Below, in pieces: positions 10,041 through 22,550 of a stretch of 64,000 bases of DNA. The translations under genes were made by a program, and so were the position numbers. Source of the DNA: Ehretia macrophylla (Eukaryota > Streptophyta > Magnoliopsida > Boraginales > Ehretiaceae); assembly GCA_037974665.1 (NCBI GenBank), contig CM075770.1:95042850-95106849 (forward strand), written 5' to 3'. Position 1 is the first letter of the stretch, and the number at the start of each line of letters is the position of its first letter. The notes beneath the pieces were generated by a model that was not told where the DNA came from, did no database searches, and saw only the letters and a list, made by a program, of their open reading frames with translations.

Positions 10041-12802
10041 CCAAGTAAATAACAATTCACGAGGTTGATTCAATTCACGATGTCAATTTGATACACGAGT
10101 AGTCACTTCACTTCACGTAACATACATTTAGCACATAACACATAACTATATCACATAGGTGCACACATTCAGGTCAAGACATACAATCTCACATACAAGC
10201 ACACACTTTCAAGACACACTTAACAAGCACACATTCTAAGATCACTACCTACTAGACCGAGGACCTTGTCCCAGCTTATGAGCTAGACAAGCTCTGATAC
10301 CACCTGTAACACCCCGATCCCTCTCGAGACCAGGAGTTCTATCAATTAATCTAATCACAACCCAATTCCAAACCCGAGCAAAATTTTAGGGAAAGACAAA
10401 CGGAGTCTCCCCTGTTTCTAGGCAAAATGCAAAACCTGCAACAGCATATAAGTGGGCCAGCACCGTGTCCAACCATTCAAAATTCCTCAAGGCCATCCGA
10501 GCCTTGGTTCTCAACAATTAAACACAACGAGTATACATACGTTTCCAAGTACCAGACTATTCTAACTCTTTCTTTAAACAATACAAACATGCATTAAAGT
10601 TAAGCTATACTAACTAAATACATGAACTAACCTATCATACCACTTCAATAACCTAATAAAACTTATATTACATTCCTTTTTAACATTAAATACAAACAAC
10701 ACATGAAACATACATCTTTGCATTTTTGACAACTCAAGCCACATAGCACGCAAGATAACTCTTCAAGCACGAACTTTCACGTAGTCACGAACTTTCCAGC
10801 TACCATGGCATTTCCTGAAATGTGGTGGTGAGGAGTGAATATACACAACACTTATACTCAGTGAGGGTGAGACAGTTATCGAGGTGGAGAGAAAGAAAGT
10901 CGTGCAATGCAAATAAGACAGTTAAGCAATAGAACTGACAAGTAAGCATTCAACATAAACAATCAATACAATAAACAATTAATAAAAGCATTAACACAAC
11001 CATTCAAAGTTATACCACACTACGAAGGCTATGGTTCACTCATACGAGCAATGTACCATTCGATTCCATTCCATGAGCATTACATCAATCTCGAGCCTGA
11101 TGTTGACAACGATGACAATAAGCACGCAACCACCTTATAACTTCAGTTTGGAATACTCCGGAAGTATCCAATCAATTCTACGACCCAAATCTCCCTGGAA
11201 GGCAACCCAAGCAAGAACGGGAATAGGACACGAAGCTAGAGCAACCAACACTGGCAGCCCGAGACTACCCAAAGAGGCCCATCACTCACGCGCCTAACAC
11301 TATACAATGCAATACAAGATATAAACAATAAACGAGCGATAGCACAACAATACAGATTAGTGGCGATAAACGAGATATCAAGCATTTACAATCAATACTA
11401 GCATTCAATTTACTTTTCAAGCATAACTATCATTAATAGCAACAAGAACACTAATTAAACAAGTAACAGCAATTCAAACACGAAAATGACAAATATTACT
11501 ATTCAATCTCTAACTTCCAAAGGCAATTACGAGCAAACGAGCTACGAGATTAGGAAACCGATTTCACTACATTCACTTAGGCACTACAAGGCATGTTTCT
11601 ATGTCACCAAACTTCACATTCTTACCCGAGGCCCGAAAGTCTACCTACTGCATTTGAACTACAGCTATGCTAACCGGTCATTCAATCAACACCACAACAG
11701 CGCCAAAAGTGCTTCTATGCCCTTAATAGCAAAACCCCCAACTCAATTCGAGCACGGTCAACTTTTGGTCAAATGGCCCCTTTTTGTTTCATTGTCTAAT
11801 TTCCAATTTTATCAAAGGCCGGTCCGTTTTTATTGCACATTTTATCTTTCTATCACTAATGACACCTATCTAAACCAAGTAATCGCAATTCGGATCAAAA
11901 TCCGAAATTCTAGGATTTTACTATTCATAATCACTATTTATTATTCTTCCCCAATTTCAAATACGCAATTTCAACCGTAAAAATTATTAAATAACTATCA
12001 AACAATGCTCTACGAACTCAAAGGAAGCTATATCAAGCTATTACAGGAATTATAACACATTATATATCAAATCTAAAAATTTGAAACAAAATTCAAATTC
12101 GAATTTAAATGCACAAAAGCGTGAAAACTCTCACAGAGATTGAAGACCAAGACCCGCAAAGACCCGAGCCACGACCCCCGAGCAATTCCATTCATGATTG
12201 TAGAAGAAAAATGCAAAACAATTTTTCTTTCTTTTTCCCTCAAACCTTCGGCCATGGCAAGGACAAAATGGGCATTTTGCAATTTGTTTTTCTTAATTTT
12301 TGCCTTGTTTTATTATTTAAAAGGGTGACAAGGGCATTTTGGTCATTTGCAAGGTCAAGCTTAAGTGAAAATTGGTCAAATAAGCCTAGTTTGATGCCAT
12401 TTAATCTATTCCAAGTTAAAACAATGCAATTAAATGAAAAACAACTAAAACTAGTTAAATTAAGCTAAAAACATTTTTCACTAAGTCCGAAGAATATTTT
12501 TCTAACTCTCATTTTTGAAATACTACGATCAAACGGTCAATAAATGATCGCTGATAAAGTGATGAGCAATAATAGAAAACTATAATTTTTGAAAAGTAGA
12601 ATAGTAGAATAGTTTAAAAATCACTCCGGTTCGGAGTTACTTTTCTCATTTAATTGGAAACCGAGTAATTTTAATGTAAGACAATTAAAACCGATTATTA
12701 AAATAATCAAAATAAAGCAAAAATGGTTGAAAAGTCTACTGTTTGAAAGAGAGTAAAACAACCCGTGAATGGTCTCTGGTCATATATGATATTGATATTA
12801 CA
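10041..12802 (-). mobile_element. Tekay/Del-like Ty3-gypsy fragment: leader, primer site and 5' LTR
   Basis: 10041-10290 is untranslated leader. Its end (GACCTTGTCCCAGCTTATGA) closely resembles the matching place in the element at 19704-24745. The primer site GCTCTGATACCA (10291-10302; minus TGGTATCAGAGC, initiator tRNA-Met type) directly precedes an LTR starting TGTAACACCCC at 10305. The LTR carries the shared motif ACTCAGTGAGGG near 10857. Its far end is uncertain; TGATATTGATATTACA at 12802 would give matching TGTAA/TTACA ends. The remainder of the element lies outside the window, displaced by the LARD-like insertion. Frames within the LTR (for example 11486-11980) show no protein family. 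Confidence 0.68.
10305..12802 (-). repeat. Tekay/Del-like 5' LTR, right edge approximate
   Basis: The start TGTAACACCCCGATCCC is well supported by the adjoining primer site. The right boundary is placed at the only nearby TTACA and is not confirmed by a second LTR or a target duplication in the window. Confidence 0.5.
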
Positions 12803-13104
12803 CAGACGTGGTATTAAGGAATCCTACGGCTTATAAGAGGACCCAGCCCAGGAGCACATAAAGAAGGCCAATGTTGCAACGTTAATGGACCGACGATAGT
12901 TCCAGCGAGTTAGATCCTCAACCCCAAGGTAAGCCCAGGCTAGGAAAATGTGCACCATAGAGTCACTTTGAGCTTCGCTATGAACTTATAGACTGCAATT
13001 TTCATAAATTGACTAGCAGAAGAGCGTCGTCAAGCACAAATTAATGTGCTTAAGTCATTTTTTTACCGTGTAATAGGCGACCATAAGAGAAGAAAGCTGT
13101 TAAC

Positions 13105-13240
13105 GTAGGTCGGATACATCACTACCAGCTTCTTCTCTTTTAAGATACCCCTCATATGCAACCAGCTTATCATGCAACTCCTCAAAGGTGATGGGATTTT
13201 CTCGTGCACGAACCGCTGAATCTTGGCCTACTTTTACTAG
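13105..13240 (-). pseudogene. Ty1-copia gag fragment
   Basis: Minus-strand translation contains ENPITFEELHDKLVAYEGYL followed by KREE, a segment characteristic of the copia Gag (UBN2-type) domain in plants. Only this short piece is recognisable; flanking sequence from 12803 to about 13280 may belong to the same remnant. A broken fossil with no visible LTR. Confidence 0.65.
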
Positions 13241-13279
13241 GCCCATCTAGCACAGCTTGGTAGCGCCTTTTTTTGGGGC

Positions 13280-13656
13280 TGGTTTGGAGCCAACCTACTC
13301 CCTAACTTAATAATAATCAATATTCATGTAAAAATAATTAATTTAACTATTTCTAAAATATTTTAAAGAATTATGAAGTTAATGCCAAGAAATGAATGAA
13401 CAAGTAAATATAAACATGTAATCAAGTGCAATTAAATATTAACATTTAAGATGACACTTAATTAAATACAAGAGAATAAATTCAATTACCATAATTAATA
13501 GAAATAGATAATAATTTTTTAATTAATCAATATAAAATTAATAAATGCTTCTAAAAGAAATATCAAAATAGTACAAAATGGATGATTAACTAATTAAACA
13601 TTTACTTAAATGCAGTCACATGCTATTAAATGCATGCCGGGTTCGGGTTATCATAG
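13280..13656. other. AT-rich stretch, nothing assignable
   Basis: Very AT-rich, many short A and T runs, no open frame of note and no recognisable repeat ends. Possibly host intergenic DNA between a gag scrap and a MITE. Confidence 0.5.
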
Positions 13657-13913
13657 TTAGGCTCTGTTTGCCTTAGTTTTTTTTACACTTAAAAGTACTT
13701 TTTGTGAGTTTAAAAGCTGAGATTACCCTGTTTAGCCCATTTCTGAAAGTGCTTTTAGGTAAAAGTTAAAGCTAAAAAATGTTGAAAAACAAGAATTTTC
13801 AAATTGGAGTTTTTCAAACTAGGCTTTTGCGAACCTTTTTTTACATAATGCGAAAAACTCTACTGCTAAAAGTATGTAGCTCAACAGGTAAAATTTTACA
13901 AGCCAAACCGAAA
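13657..13913. mobile_element. Probable decayed hAT-type MITE
   Basis: Begins TAGGCTCTGTTTGCC and ends near GCCAAACCG, with interior AAAAGTACTTTT- and AGTGCTTTTAG-like motifs typical of plant hAT MITEs. The right terminal repeat is degraded and no target duplication is visible, so the call is tentative. Confidence 0.4.
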
Positions 13914-13970
13914 CTTATTCTATATATTCTAAACAAAGTCTACTAAAATTTTATTCTAAATAGGTGAAGG

Positions 13971-14305
13971 TGTAAGCATAATTATCGCAAGTGTACTACA
14001 ATTAAAATTATCAGAAACATGTAATCATCATATAAAATCATTAACAGTCATAAGCTACTTACTTGATGCGAAAGACGAAGCCATGACAATGATTAATTGA
14101 TTTTTCTACCTTAACCATATTCTTAATAGTGTAGATGTGTGATGAAATTCTACAACTCTCTTCAGGGCAAGGAGATGACCAATTAACATATATATATATA
14201 TATATGTGTTACTTCCATCAAGTAACCTAATGGGTTTGGACTATAATGAGCTATTATTTTAATTAAATGGATCACTAATAACTTTAATGGGTTACACCAC
14301 TTACA
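13971..14305 (-). repeat. 3' LTR of the copia element
   Basis: TGTAAGCATAATT...ACCACTTACA; pairs with 25186-25515 along its full length. A short TA run (14190-14206) replaces the simpler sequence of the partner. Confidence 0.9.
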
Positions 14306-14426
14306 TTCTCCTATTTGACCTATTAACTTCATGGATGACATGATTCAATTATAAATATAAGGCGCGCATAAGAGATTAAATCCTTACATAATGTCCTTCA
14401 TAAGTGCCAAAGAATAACATACTACT

Positions 14427-14847
14427 TAGGCTCCGTTTATTTGTCGTAAAATATTTTCTCGAAAAATATTTCCTAATTTTTCAATGTTTGGTAACACCGA
14501 AAAATTAGTCAATTAGAAAATATTTTACAGTCAACAATTGCTGCTGCTTTTGCTTAAGTTTTTGGTCAACTGGAAAATTTTTTCCGGTCAACAATTGCAG
14601 CTAATACAAAATTTGGAAAAATATTTTCATGTCCTTTGGGAAAAAAATATTTTACGGAACTCAATTACATCCAAACATTAGAAAATATTTTTAAATATTC
14701 TATTTTTCAGAAAAATATTTCCCTCCAACAAGTTATTTTATGGCAAACAAATGTAGCCCAGGAAAATATTTTATTTTCCAAGAAAACATGTTTCACTGAA
14801 AATATTTTCCACAAGCAAGTTATTTTACGGCAAACAAACGGAGGCTA
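14427..14847. mobile_element. hAT-like MITE nested in the copia element
   Basis: Imperfect terminal inverted repeats of about 30 bp: left TAGGCTCCGTTTATTTG, right end complement TAGCCTCCGTTTGTTTG. The 421-bp interior is built from many AAAATATTTT-like palindromes. No coding capacity: the 70-residue frame at 14636-14848 is a by-product. The ends suit plant hAT MITEs, but I see no clean 8-bp target duplication. Confidence 0.7.
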
Positions 14848-15059
14848 AATGTGGGTTATAGCAGTTGTACATCATTCACTCAATGTACTCCCTTCTATAT
14901 ACCACGACACTAGCAATCAGTGATACTTGGTCATAATCTTAATGGTCCACCATAATGTCTTATACAGACTTTTCTATTTTTCTTAACAAACATAAGTAAC
15001 GTGAATACTTTCATGAAAAAGGAAAAACAATTATGTTTGTTAGAAACACGTCATTGAGC

Positions 15060-17100
15060 TCAGAGTGTCAAAATAAGAACACATACATCTTTCATAATTA
15101 CAACCAAGACCTATCATTACTTCATGTTCCGTAAATGGCTTCGTTGTAAGCCTTTAGTCATAAGATCTGCAATCATAAGATCACTACTTATATGTTTAAT
15201 AGACACTCTTTGTTTCTGAACTTTCTCGTTAATGGCAAATACTTTAAATCCATGTATTTGGCACCTTATGATTATTTGTCATTTTATAGAAGAAATTGTT
15301 GCAGAATTATCACAATAAATTTTCAGTGACTTGGCAATTAGTGTCGACAAATCCAAGTCCTGAAATTAATTTTCTGCAACCATAATGCATGAGTTGTGGT
15401 TTCATAATATACTACAAATTCTGCTTGCATAATGGATGACATAATGATAGTCTAATTCGCACTTTTTTATAAGGTCACTCCCACTGCTTAAAGGAAGAGT
15501 TGACCAAAAGTGGACTTTATGCTATCAACACATCCAATAAGATTTGAATCCGAATATCTAATCACTTTAAATGATTAGATCTTTTATATGTTAGCAAGTA
15601 GTCTTTGATCTTTTCACATACCTTAAACTTCCATTGAAGCTATCTAGTAATACAATTAAGAATTACTTTAATACATTATTACACTCCACATCATTATCAA
15701 AAGATTGCGTGAGACCAAATTTATTCACATTAAATCTCTCTAGAATTCTTTCAATATAGGTTTTTCAAAGACAATCCTAACATTCATTGTGATCCATCAT
15801 GAAATATTTCAATTCCTATCACAAAGGATGTATCTCCCATATTTTTCACTTCTAAAATTCTATGAGAGAAACTTGAGTTCTATGTAATGTCAATACCATT
15901 AGCAACAAGAAGAATATCATCAACATACAAGACTTAAAAAGGAAAGCATAAAATTGCTCGTACTGATCTTTCGATATACTAACTAAACAACTTTGTGTTC
16001 CTTAAAACCAAAAGCCACAATGGTGTTATAGAACTTAATATACCATTGTGATGCCTATTTAAACCCATATATTAGTTTCCTAAGTTTACACACCATGTGA
16101 CATTTTTCCTCTATTGAAAATCCTTCAAGCTAGTCCATATAAACTTCTCTTCAAATTCTTCATTAAGAAATACTTTTTTCACATTTATTGATACAACTCT
16201 AAAACATAATGAGCTACCAATATCATGATTATCCTTAAAAAGTCTTCAAGACTAAGGAAAAGTCTCTTTATAATCAATGCCACTTTCATAGGTATAACTT
16301 CTTGCAACTGATCTAGTCTTATAAGCTTAATTTTGCCACTAGAGTTGCCTTTGGCCATAAAATTCATTTATCGCCTACTCTTTTGAACTTTCTGGCAATT
16401 TTACTAGATCATTAACTTTATTTTGTCGCATAGAATTCACCTCTTCTTTCAAGGCATCAATCCATTTATGTACTTCATATGGTTAGTGAAAACGAAGCCA
16501 GATCTTTATTGACTCAAATATCAAAGTTTGACTCATATAAATAAACCACATAATCATCGTGAATAGTTGTCTTCTTTTTAAGATCTTAATGTTATTCCTT
16601 GCGGTTCATATGTGTCAACTTCTTTTGAGTTAGTATTAATAGGAGACAATTCCTCGTTTATATGATGTTCAGTGTTATTAGAACATTCAATAACACCTTG
16701 AGCAATATTGGAAAAAGGAACATTAATGGGTAAAAGTAAGTCTAACCCAACTTCCTTAATTTCTACTTCATGATGTTCATCACTTCTACTAACTTCACCA
16801 TTCTTTATGAATCTAATGTTACTGGACTCCACAAAATTTCAACAAATAGACATAATCATAATATGAAAATCAACTATACAGATAGTGAGATATTTTTCTA
16901 CATTATGAGGGTACATGAAAAGGTTTATAAACATTAGGATGTGTAATTTCAAGAAGCTTTATGCTTCTTGTGGCTCCTTCATAATTGTGTTTGATTGGCT
17001 TCAACTTTATGCAATTCAAACGTTTGCCAATATTAGTAAAATCTAGATTCAGTAGAATCACATTATTTACCAATCTATATCTAATCATTCATTAGTAATA
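15060..17100 (-). pseudogene. copia pol remnant (integrase end, reverse transcriptase, RNase H)
   Basis: Reading right to left: the variable integrase-RT linker (frame 16578-16832, many Glu and Ile), then degraded RT sequence (about 15440-16400), then the RNase H end near 15125-15175, where IADLMTKGLQ matches the conserved IADxLTKGL of plant copia elements. The YSDSNLIGCVDS motif near 15500 corresponds to the family's YSDADWAGC region. Heavily decayed fossil with many breaks. Confidence 0.75.
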
Positions 17101-17499
17101 CAACTAAACATTTATGCCACATGTAAACAAAACTTTCACTTAGCCTACCACGCTTAATTCCAACATTATGTTGCTCAATAAGTAGGATTTATAGAACATA
17201 CAATAAAGTTTTAATTTATATAATCCATCACTAAGAATATCGAACCCAAAAATTATGGTATTCTCAAATAAAGTAAAACATATATGTTCAATCTTAATAT
17301 TAAATCCAAAACATTCAATTTTAGTGAAGAAACTAAGTTCCTATAAAACATATAAGTACATAGAACAATAGCAAAAATAATGTGATGGCTCGCCTTAAGG
17401 ATTAAACGATAAGTTCTTAAACTTTCAATTAGAGTATTCACACGATTTTCTATGTACAAAACTTTAATTCAGATTTATGTTCTAGATCATAAGAAATCC

Positions 17500-18360
17500 T
17501 TCTAACATATGGGAAACCTAAGTGACAACTACAAAATCAAGCCACTAGGTATTAAAAGGAATTTCACTTAAATCTAATTCGAAGCATACAAAGGAACGAT
17601 AAGTACCTTTACTTTCAAACCGTATTTTATATTCAGACAGTCTTTAAAAGTGAACCAACTTTATTACAAAGTGGCACTTGCAAGCCTGAGCTTTTATCCA
17701 ACGTGTCTAAGAATTGTTAACAAACTCTTTCATTTCTTATTGATTCTGTTCATTTTAAATTCTTTACCAACTTTTTGACCCATGAGATTAATAGTGTGAC
17801 TTAATTGACTCTTCATTCTTATTTTCTCCTAAACAAGCATACTAATCAATTCATCCACATAATCACTTGTCTTTAATAGTGTTATAATTAATTTCAAAAG
17901 GCTCATATTCATAAGGTAGTGAATTCAAGATAAAATACACTAGGACGCATACATTCACTTATATCATTCCCAATGACTTTAATCTTGCTGCAATATTAGT
18001 TATCTCTATGATATGCTCTTACATAATTCTCGACCCATCATACTTCATGATCGTGAGTCTAGCTATGAGCATATCAGTTAATGATTTATATGCGGAATTT
18101 AAACTTTTTTCCCACAGACTTTAAGTATTCTTTAGCATCATTAGTTTGTGGAATGGTCAATTCGCATAAGCATGATACTTAATCTATTAGACCGTTTTCA
18201 AGCTTTATAATGAATCTTCTCTTCCTCACTGCTCGAATCCATAATGACAGGAGGTTCACCATTCATAGTGCTAAGTCCAAATTCAAAATTCCTAAGTGAA
18301 TTTAGACTCGTTTGTACTATTCAGAGAAGTTCAATCCATTAAAGACGGTCACATATAAAG
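17500..18360 (-). pseudogene. copia gag remnant
   Basis: Minus-strand fragments such as WLIDELISMLVQEK (about 17830-17870) and YEYEPFEINYNTIK (about 17880-17920) fit the copia Gag segment that reads as DELISMCVQEE in plant families, followed by zinc-knuckle-like context near 17590-17690. Sits between pol (left) and leader (right), as expected. Broken. Confidence 0.65.
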
Positions 18361-18724
18361 TATGCGAATAAGGAAAAAATAGCTAAAAATATGACATGAC
18401 ATTTTAGCATAATCAAGGATTAATAATAACTACACACTTAATGATGACAACGTCATGGATTCAAATAATATAAATAAATAAAACATCATAGTGTATTAAA
18501 GTTCTCCTTTGGGTAGAAACTAAAACACACAATCATAAAGTAAATGCCCATATAATAACATTATTTTAATTTGTCTCATCATGTTTACTATTTACATGAT
18601 AAATGATTCACCTTTGGACAAATTCAATAAATCCAATGAATAATAAACATCAAATTATCCATCAATTCTCACAATCTCAATAATAGGCATTTCATAAGTG
18701 AATGGATAATTGACAAAGAATAAA

Positions 18725-19250
18725 ATCTATAAATTTCTAGTTTGGCCACTTTGGTAACTAATAAATTAACATAAGATGAATTTAACTTTAATAACAACTA
18801 TAATCGAATAAAATTCATAACTTTATTGGTTGGCCATTTTGGTGACTAACAAACCAACTTAATTCAACTAAATTCAATAATAATTGTCAACTATTAAAAT
18901 TCAAGGACTTTCTAGTTTGGTCCCTTTGGTGACTAACAAACTAGTTTAATATGGATTTTAAATTTAAATAATGGTTAACAAATAAAATCCAAAACTTTAT
19001 GGTTTGGCAACTTTGGTGACTAGCAAACCAACTTAATTGGATTAAATTCAATAGTAATTGTCAACAATAAAATCCAATAACCTTATAGTTTGGTCACTTT
19101 GGTGACTAACAAACTAACTTAATTTGGATTTTAAATTTAATAATAATTGTCAATGAATAAAATCCATAGACTTTATAGTTTGACTACTTTAGTGACTAAC
19201 AAACTATCTTAATATAGATTTTAAATTCAACGACAATTAAAACTATAGAT
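18725..19250. repeat. 87-bp tandem array in the copia leader, about six copies
   Basis: The motif AGTTTGG(C/T)CACTTTGGTGAC followed by TAACAAAC recurs at about 18739, 18829, 18914, 19001, 19087 and 19177, i.e. every 86 to 90 bp, with TCCAA/TCCATA-type spacer and AATTGTCAAC between copies. It lies upstream of gag in the element's own direction, in untranslated leader sequence. Confidence 0.85.
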
Positions 19251-19614
19251 ATCATGATAATTTCAAATTCAATTGATGTGAACTTAGTACCTATGCAACA
19301 TAACCATAAGCATCACGTGTACTGTCTAACATCAACATCTAATTAATATAAAATTAATTATTATGCTCCATGCAGATCAATGGAAAGAAATATGCATATA
19401 TGAGAATATCATGATGTGTTAGTAAGCCATGTGCATACATTAAACATGAAGCTTTATGCCATATAATGAATCTTGAGATGTACAAAACTTTGAGGAAAAT
19501 CTGTGCACCAATGCCGTAAAACTTTAAGGAAAAACTTTGCACCAACGCTACACACCCGTTAGTGCTATATGCGGCTGCAATCATTTAGCAAAAGGCTGCA
19601 GCTGAAACATTGTA

Positions 19615-19618
<4 letters not shown>

Positions 19619-19679
<61 letters not shown>
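19619..19679. repeat. (AT)n microsatellite
   Basis: About 60 bp of uninterrupted AT, 24 bp left of the Tekay/Del-like insertion point; followed by a T-rich run. Confidence 0.95.
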
Positions 19680-19682
<3 letters not shown>

Positions 19683-19703
19683 TTCTTTTTTTTTTCTTTT
19701 TAT

Positions 19704-20318
19704 TGTCACGCCCCAAACACGCTCCTAGGGGAACCAAGCTCAAGATGTGACAACACACGAACATTATAACAGCTGTAATATGGACATCCTATAAGAAACA
19801 GAAAACCCTAATCATATTTAAACAAAGTCTACATCAAAGTAGACAAGATACTCAACATATATATCCTCAACAAGCATACATAAAGCCCAAACATGATCAT
19901 GAATCCAACCATGACCAACCCTATAGATAATCAAAACGAGCTAGACTTCAAAATAGATAAGTTATTAAGTATTCCAAATATAACCTAAAACATAACTTCA
20001 TTACAACAAACTACTAAAAGCCATTAAAACATTGTTTCTAAAGTTAAATATGACAACTACTCATGATACACATGATCAAACCTCATTATTGCCTTTCTCA
20101 CGCACGTAATCCACATCATGAACTCATATATCATGCATTGAAGAGGTGTGAGCTAAACAGGCTCAGTAAGGGAGGGATAAAAGGAAATTTGAAAACTTTA
20201 ACTCAAAACCCTTTGAAACACATAAGAAATAATACAACACATAAACAACTCCACACTCACATACGCTTAACAACATTGAAACATTCACATTAAACAACAC
20301 ATCAAGAAATTACCGCTT
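19704..20318 (-). repeat. Partial 3' LTR of the Tekay/Del-like remnant
   Basis: Begins TGTCACGCCCCAAACACG and matches 22551 to about 23165 with scattered differences, including the ACTCAGTGAGGG-like motif (GCTCAGTAAGGG). Confidence 0.85.
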
Positions 20319-20329
20319 TAGACACTAGG

Positions 20330-21270
20330 ATACTCTTCAGTAGTACTCTCGGTGATTCCTCGGGAAAGACACTAGGATACTCTTGAATAATTGGAACCTA
20401 CTCTAACTTCAACTTATCAGAAGGTTTGTTAATCATATAAAAAAGAAATCTATCACAACCTTTCCTCACAAGTTTGATAGCTTTTATTGAAAAAATAAGG
20501 AGATTCCTCGAAGAGTCACTATTCCCCGCTACCTTTACCACTGGACATCCCGGTTTTTGAAACTTAACAAATTTGGTCTAACAATTCACTCGAGCTTTAT
20601 ACTTAAATAACCAATCCATTCCTAAAATAACCTCGTAGCCTTGAATAGGTAACAAGACTAGATCAGCTGGAAACTCCCGATCCCTAATCCGAATCTTACA
20701 GTCTTTACAAACTGACTCGGTAATGAACTTACTACCCAAAGGTGTGAAATTCTAATTGATATAGAAGTTTCTCAACTAGCAGTTTAACACGTTGCACACC
20801 AGGAATATCAATAAAGGAACGAGTAGCACTGGGATCAATCAATACTTTAACCAATTGATCAAGGATTAGAAAGGTACCTTCTACTACGGCAGCTGCCTCA
20901 AGCACCTCCTTCTCGTCCAACACGTATACAGAAGCCTGGGTACGCTGATTTCTACTTTGGCCCTGACCCGCGGACTGACTTTACACATTTCTGAACTTTG
21001 GGCAATCCTTAGCCTTATACTGATCACTCCCGCAGCTCGTGCACTTACCAGACTTCTTCCAGCAAGCACTCTCAATGTGCCCCTTACGGTTGCAATAGAA
21101 ACACATATGAGCTGAACCAGAAGTACTTCTACCCAAAGATCCCTGAGTCGAAAACATACTCGGACTACTCTGTTGAGTTCTAGTAACAGGCGGCCTGATC
21201 TGACTCTGACTTTGACTTGGCCCCTGAGACTGAAATGACCTTTGCTAGTTTTGTGAATGGACTGGCCTTT
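20330..21270 (-). pseudogene. Tekay/Del-like zinc knuckle, protease and start of the pol linker
   Basis: A protease segment VLIDPSATRSFI corresponds to the VLxDSGATHSFI active-site region of gypsy proteases (frame 20732-20923). Downstream sequence near 20590-20690 contains GYEVILGMDWL, the second conserved protease block, and near 20390 EYPSVFPEE resembles the family's EFPDVFPEELPG linker before reverse transcriptase. A Cys-rich knuckle context lies at about 21000-21110. Broken fossil. Confidence 0.75.
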
Positions 21271-21283
21271 GTTGGCCTTGACT

Positions 21284-22270
21284 CTAAAACAACCTTGGTT
21301 GGCCCTGCGGTTGAAATGGCCATTTAAGCTGTTGACTTGACTTAGGCAAATACTCTCTCTTCCTCTTCTCCACTTTTGAAGCTACTTCGAAGGCCTTACT
21401 GAATTGAGAAAACTCAAGTGGAGCCAAGAAGTCTTGAATCTCGGGCAGCAACCCTTGAATAAATCTTCTAATCTGCCTCTCTACAGAGTATACCATTTCT
21501 GGTGCATACTGAGACAACTTATTGAACCTTGCCTCTTACTGAGCTACTGATCGATCACCTTGCCTCAAGCTCAGAAACTCATTCTCCTTCCTCTGCCGTG
21601 CAAGTGCAGAAATATAATTGGCCTTAAAGGCCATCAAAAAATTTTCCCACAAATAAGGAGTGTGCTGGTGTTCCCATAGAGCCTTTGTCATCCTCCACCA
21701 TTGTTTGGCATCGTTGTCAAACAAGAACACAGCAAATGCTATCTTTTTCTCATCAGTATAATCCGAAGCATCGAATATTCTTTGAACTCGATCTAGCCAG
21801 TACTCTGCCGCCTCATCATTCGGTTCCCCAGCAAATCTTGGTGCTCCAAAATGAAGAAACCCCTCTAAAGTACCCATACTACCTCTAGCGTAGCCACATT
21901 GCTCTCCGTTACCACCGTGTCCTCTAACTCCTCCAACATCTCCCCTAGCATAACCACTAAGATACCTATTACCAGCGTGACCTCCACTACTTCCAGCACC
22001 GTCCTTAGCATAGCCATCGTGGTCCTCATTACCACTGTGACCTCCTCTACTCCCAACATTGCCACGATTGTTGTTGTGGTGTTGACGGTCATTATACTGA
22101 TTTTCCCGATCAGTTTCTTGCCTCTCTAAAATGGATACAACCCTGTTCAAAATTTGAGCTAACTGCCTCAAACCTTGATCCCCTGCCGGTATTGGCGGAA
22201 CTGTAGGAACTGGTAGAACTAGCTCAGCCTCTTTGGGGGGCTCACGACGAGGTCTACCTCTTGGTGCCAT
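21284..22270 (-). pseudogene. Tekay/Del-like gag with Gly-rich N-terminal repeats
   Basis: The region opens at MAPRGRPRREPP (22270) and runs through a Gly/Asn/His/Tyr-rich tract into the Retrotrans_gag domain: AAEYWLDRVQRIFDASDYTD then FAVFLFDNDAKQWWRM, ending LSLRQGDRSVAQ, with the gag C-terminal part (RRFIQGLLPEIQDFLAP) in 21284-21517. Gag forms the virus-like particle of the element. The Gly-rich tract holds three repeats of about 20 residues ending in GYA(R/K) (about 21870-22060). Directly downstream of primer site and leader. Treated as a fossil. Confidence 0.85.
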
Positions 22271-22531
22271 CTTAGTACATAAAGGATTATGAACAGTTAT
22301 AGCACATATAAACAATTTATATCATAAGAAAGTTATTATCATTTAGTATAAACTGGCCATGTCATTACCACTCATTTCATTTCATTCCATTAACATATAT
22401 CTTGAACACATTCTTATGCACATAAACACATAAACATGTAACATATAAACACATAATCATGTCATGACACTTCACCTTGGATCACATAACACACAGACCG
22501 AACGTCTTATCCCAGCTTACGCTTAGACAAC

Positions 22532-22548
22532 CTGGCTCTAATACCACA
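22532..22548 (-). other. Primer-binding site, initiator tRNA-Met type
   Basis: Minus strand TGGTATTAGAGCCAGG next to the LTR edge, a near match to TGGTATCAGAGCC; preceded leftward by the leader motif TTATCCCAGCTTACG shared with 10041-10302. Confidence 0.75.
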
Positions 22549-22550
22549 AA

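Noticed and set aside
11486-11980. 164-residue plus-strand frame
   Set aside because: Lies inside a Tekay/Del-like LTR and resembles no protein family.
14636-14848. 70-residue frame with repeated E-N-I-F
   Set aside because: By-product of the AAAATATTTT palindromes in a MITE.
18725-19250. Regular repeats considered as a CRISPR-like array
   Set aside because: Units are directly adjacent, diverged and longer than CRISPR repeats, with no unique spacers, in a plant retroelement leader.
19569-19769. Frame encoding a run of Tyr-Ile residues
   Set aside because: Translation of an (AT)n microsatellite, no independent coding signal. The same applies to 24384-24590 and 24480-24680.
21685-22129. Plus-strand frames opposite the Tekay/Del-like gag
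   Set aside because: Shadow frames of the gag repeat region with no homology.
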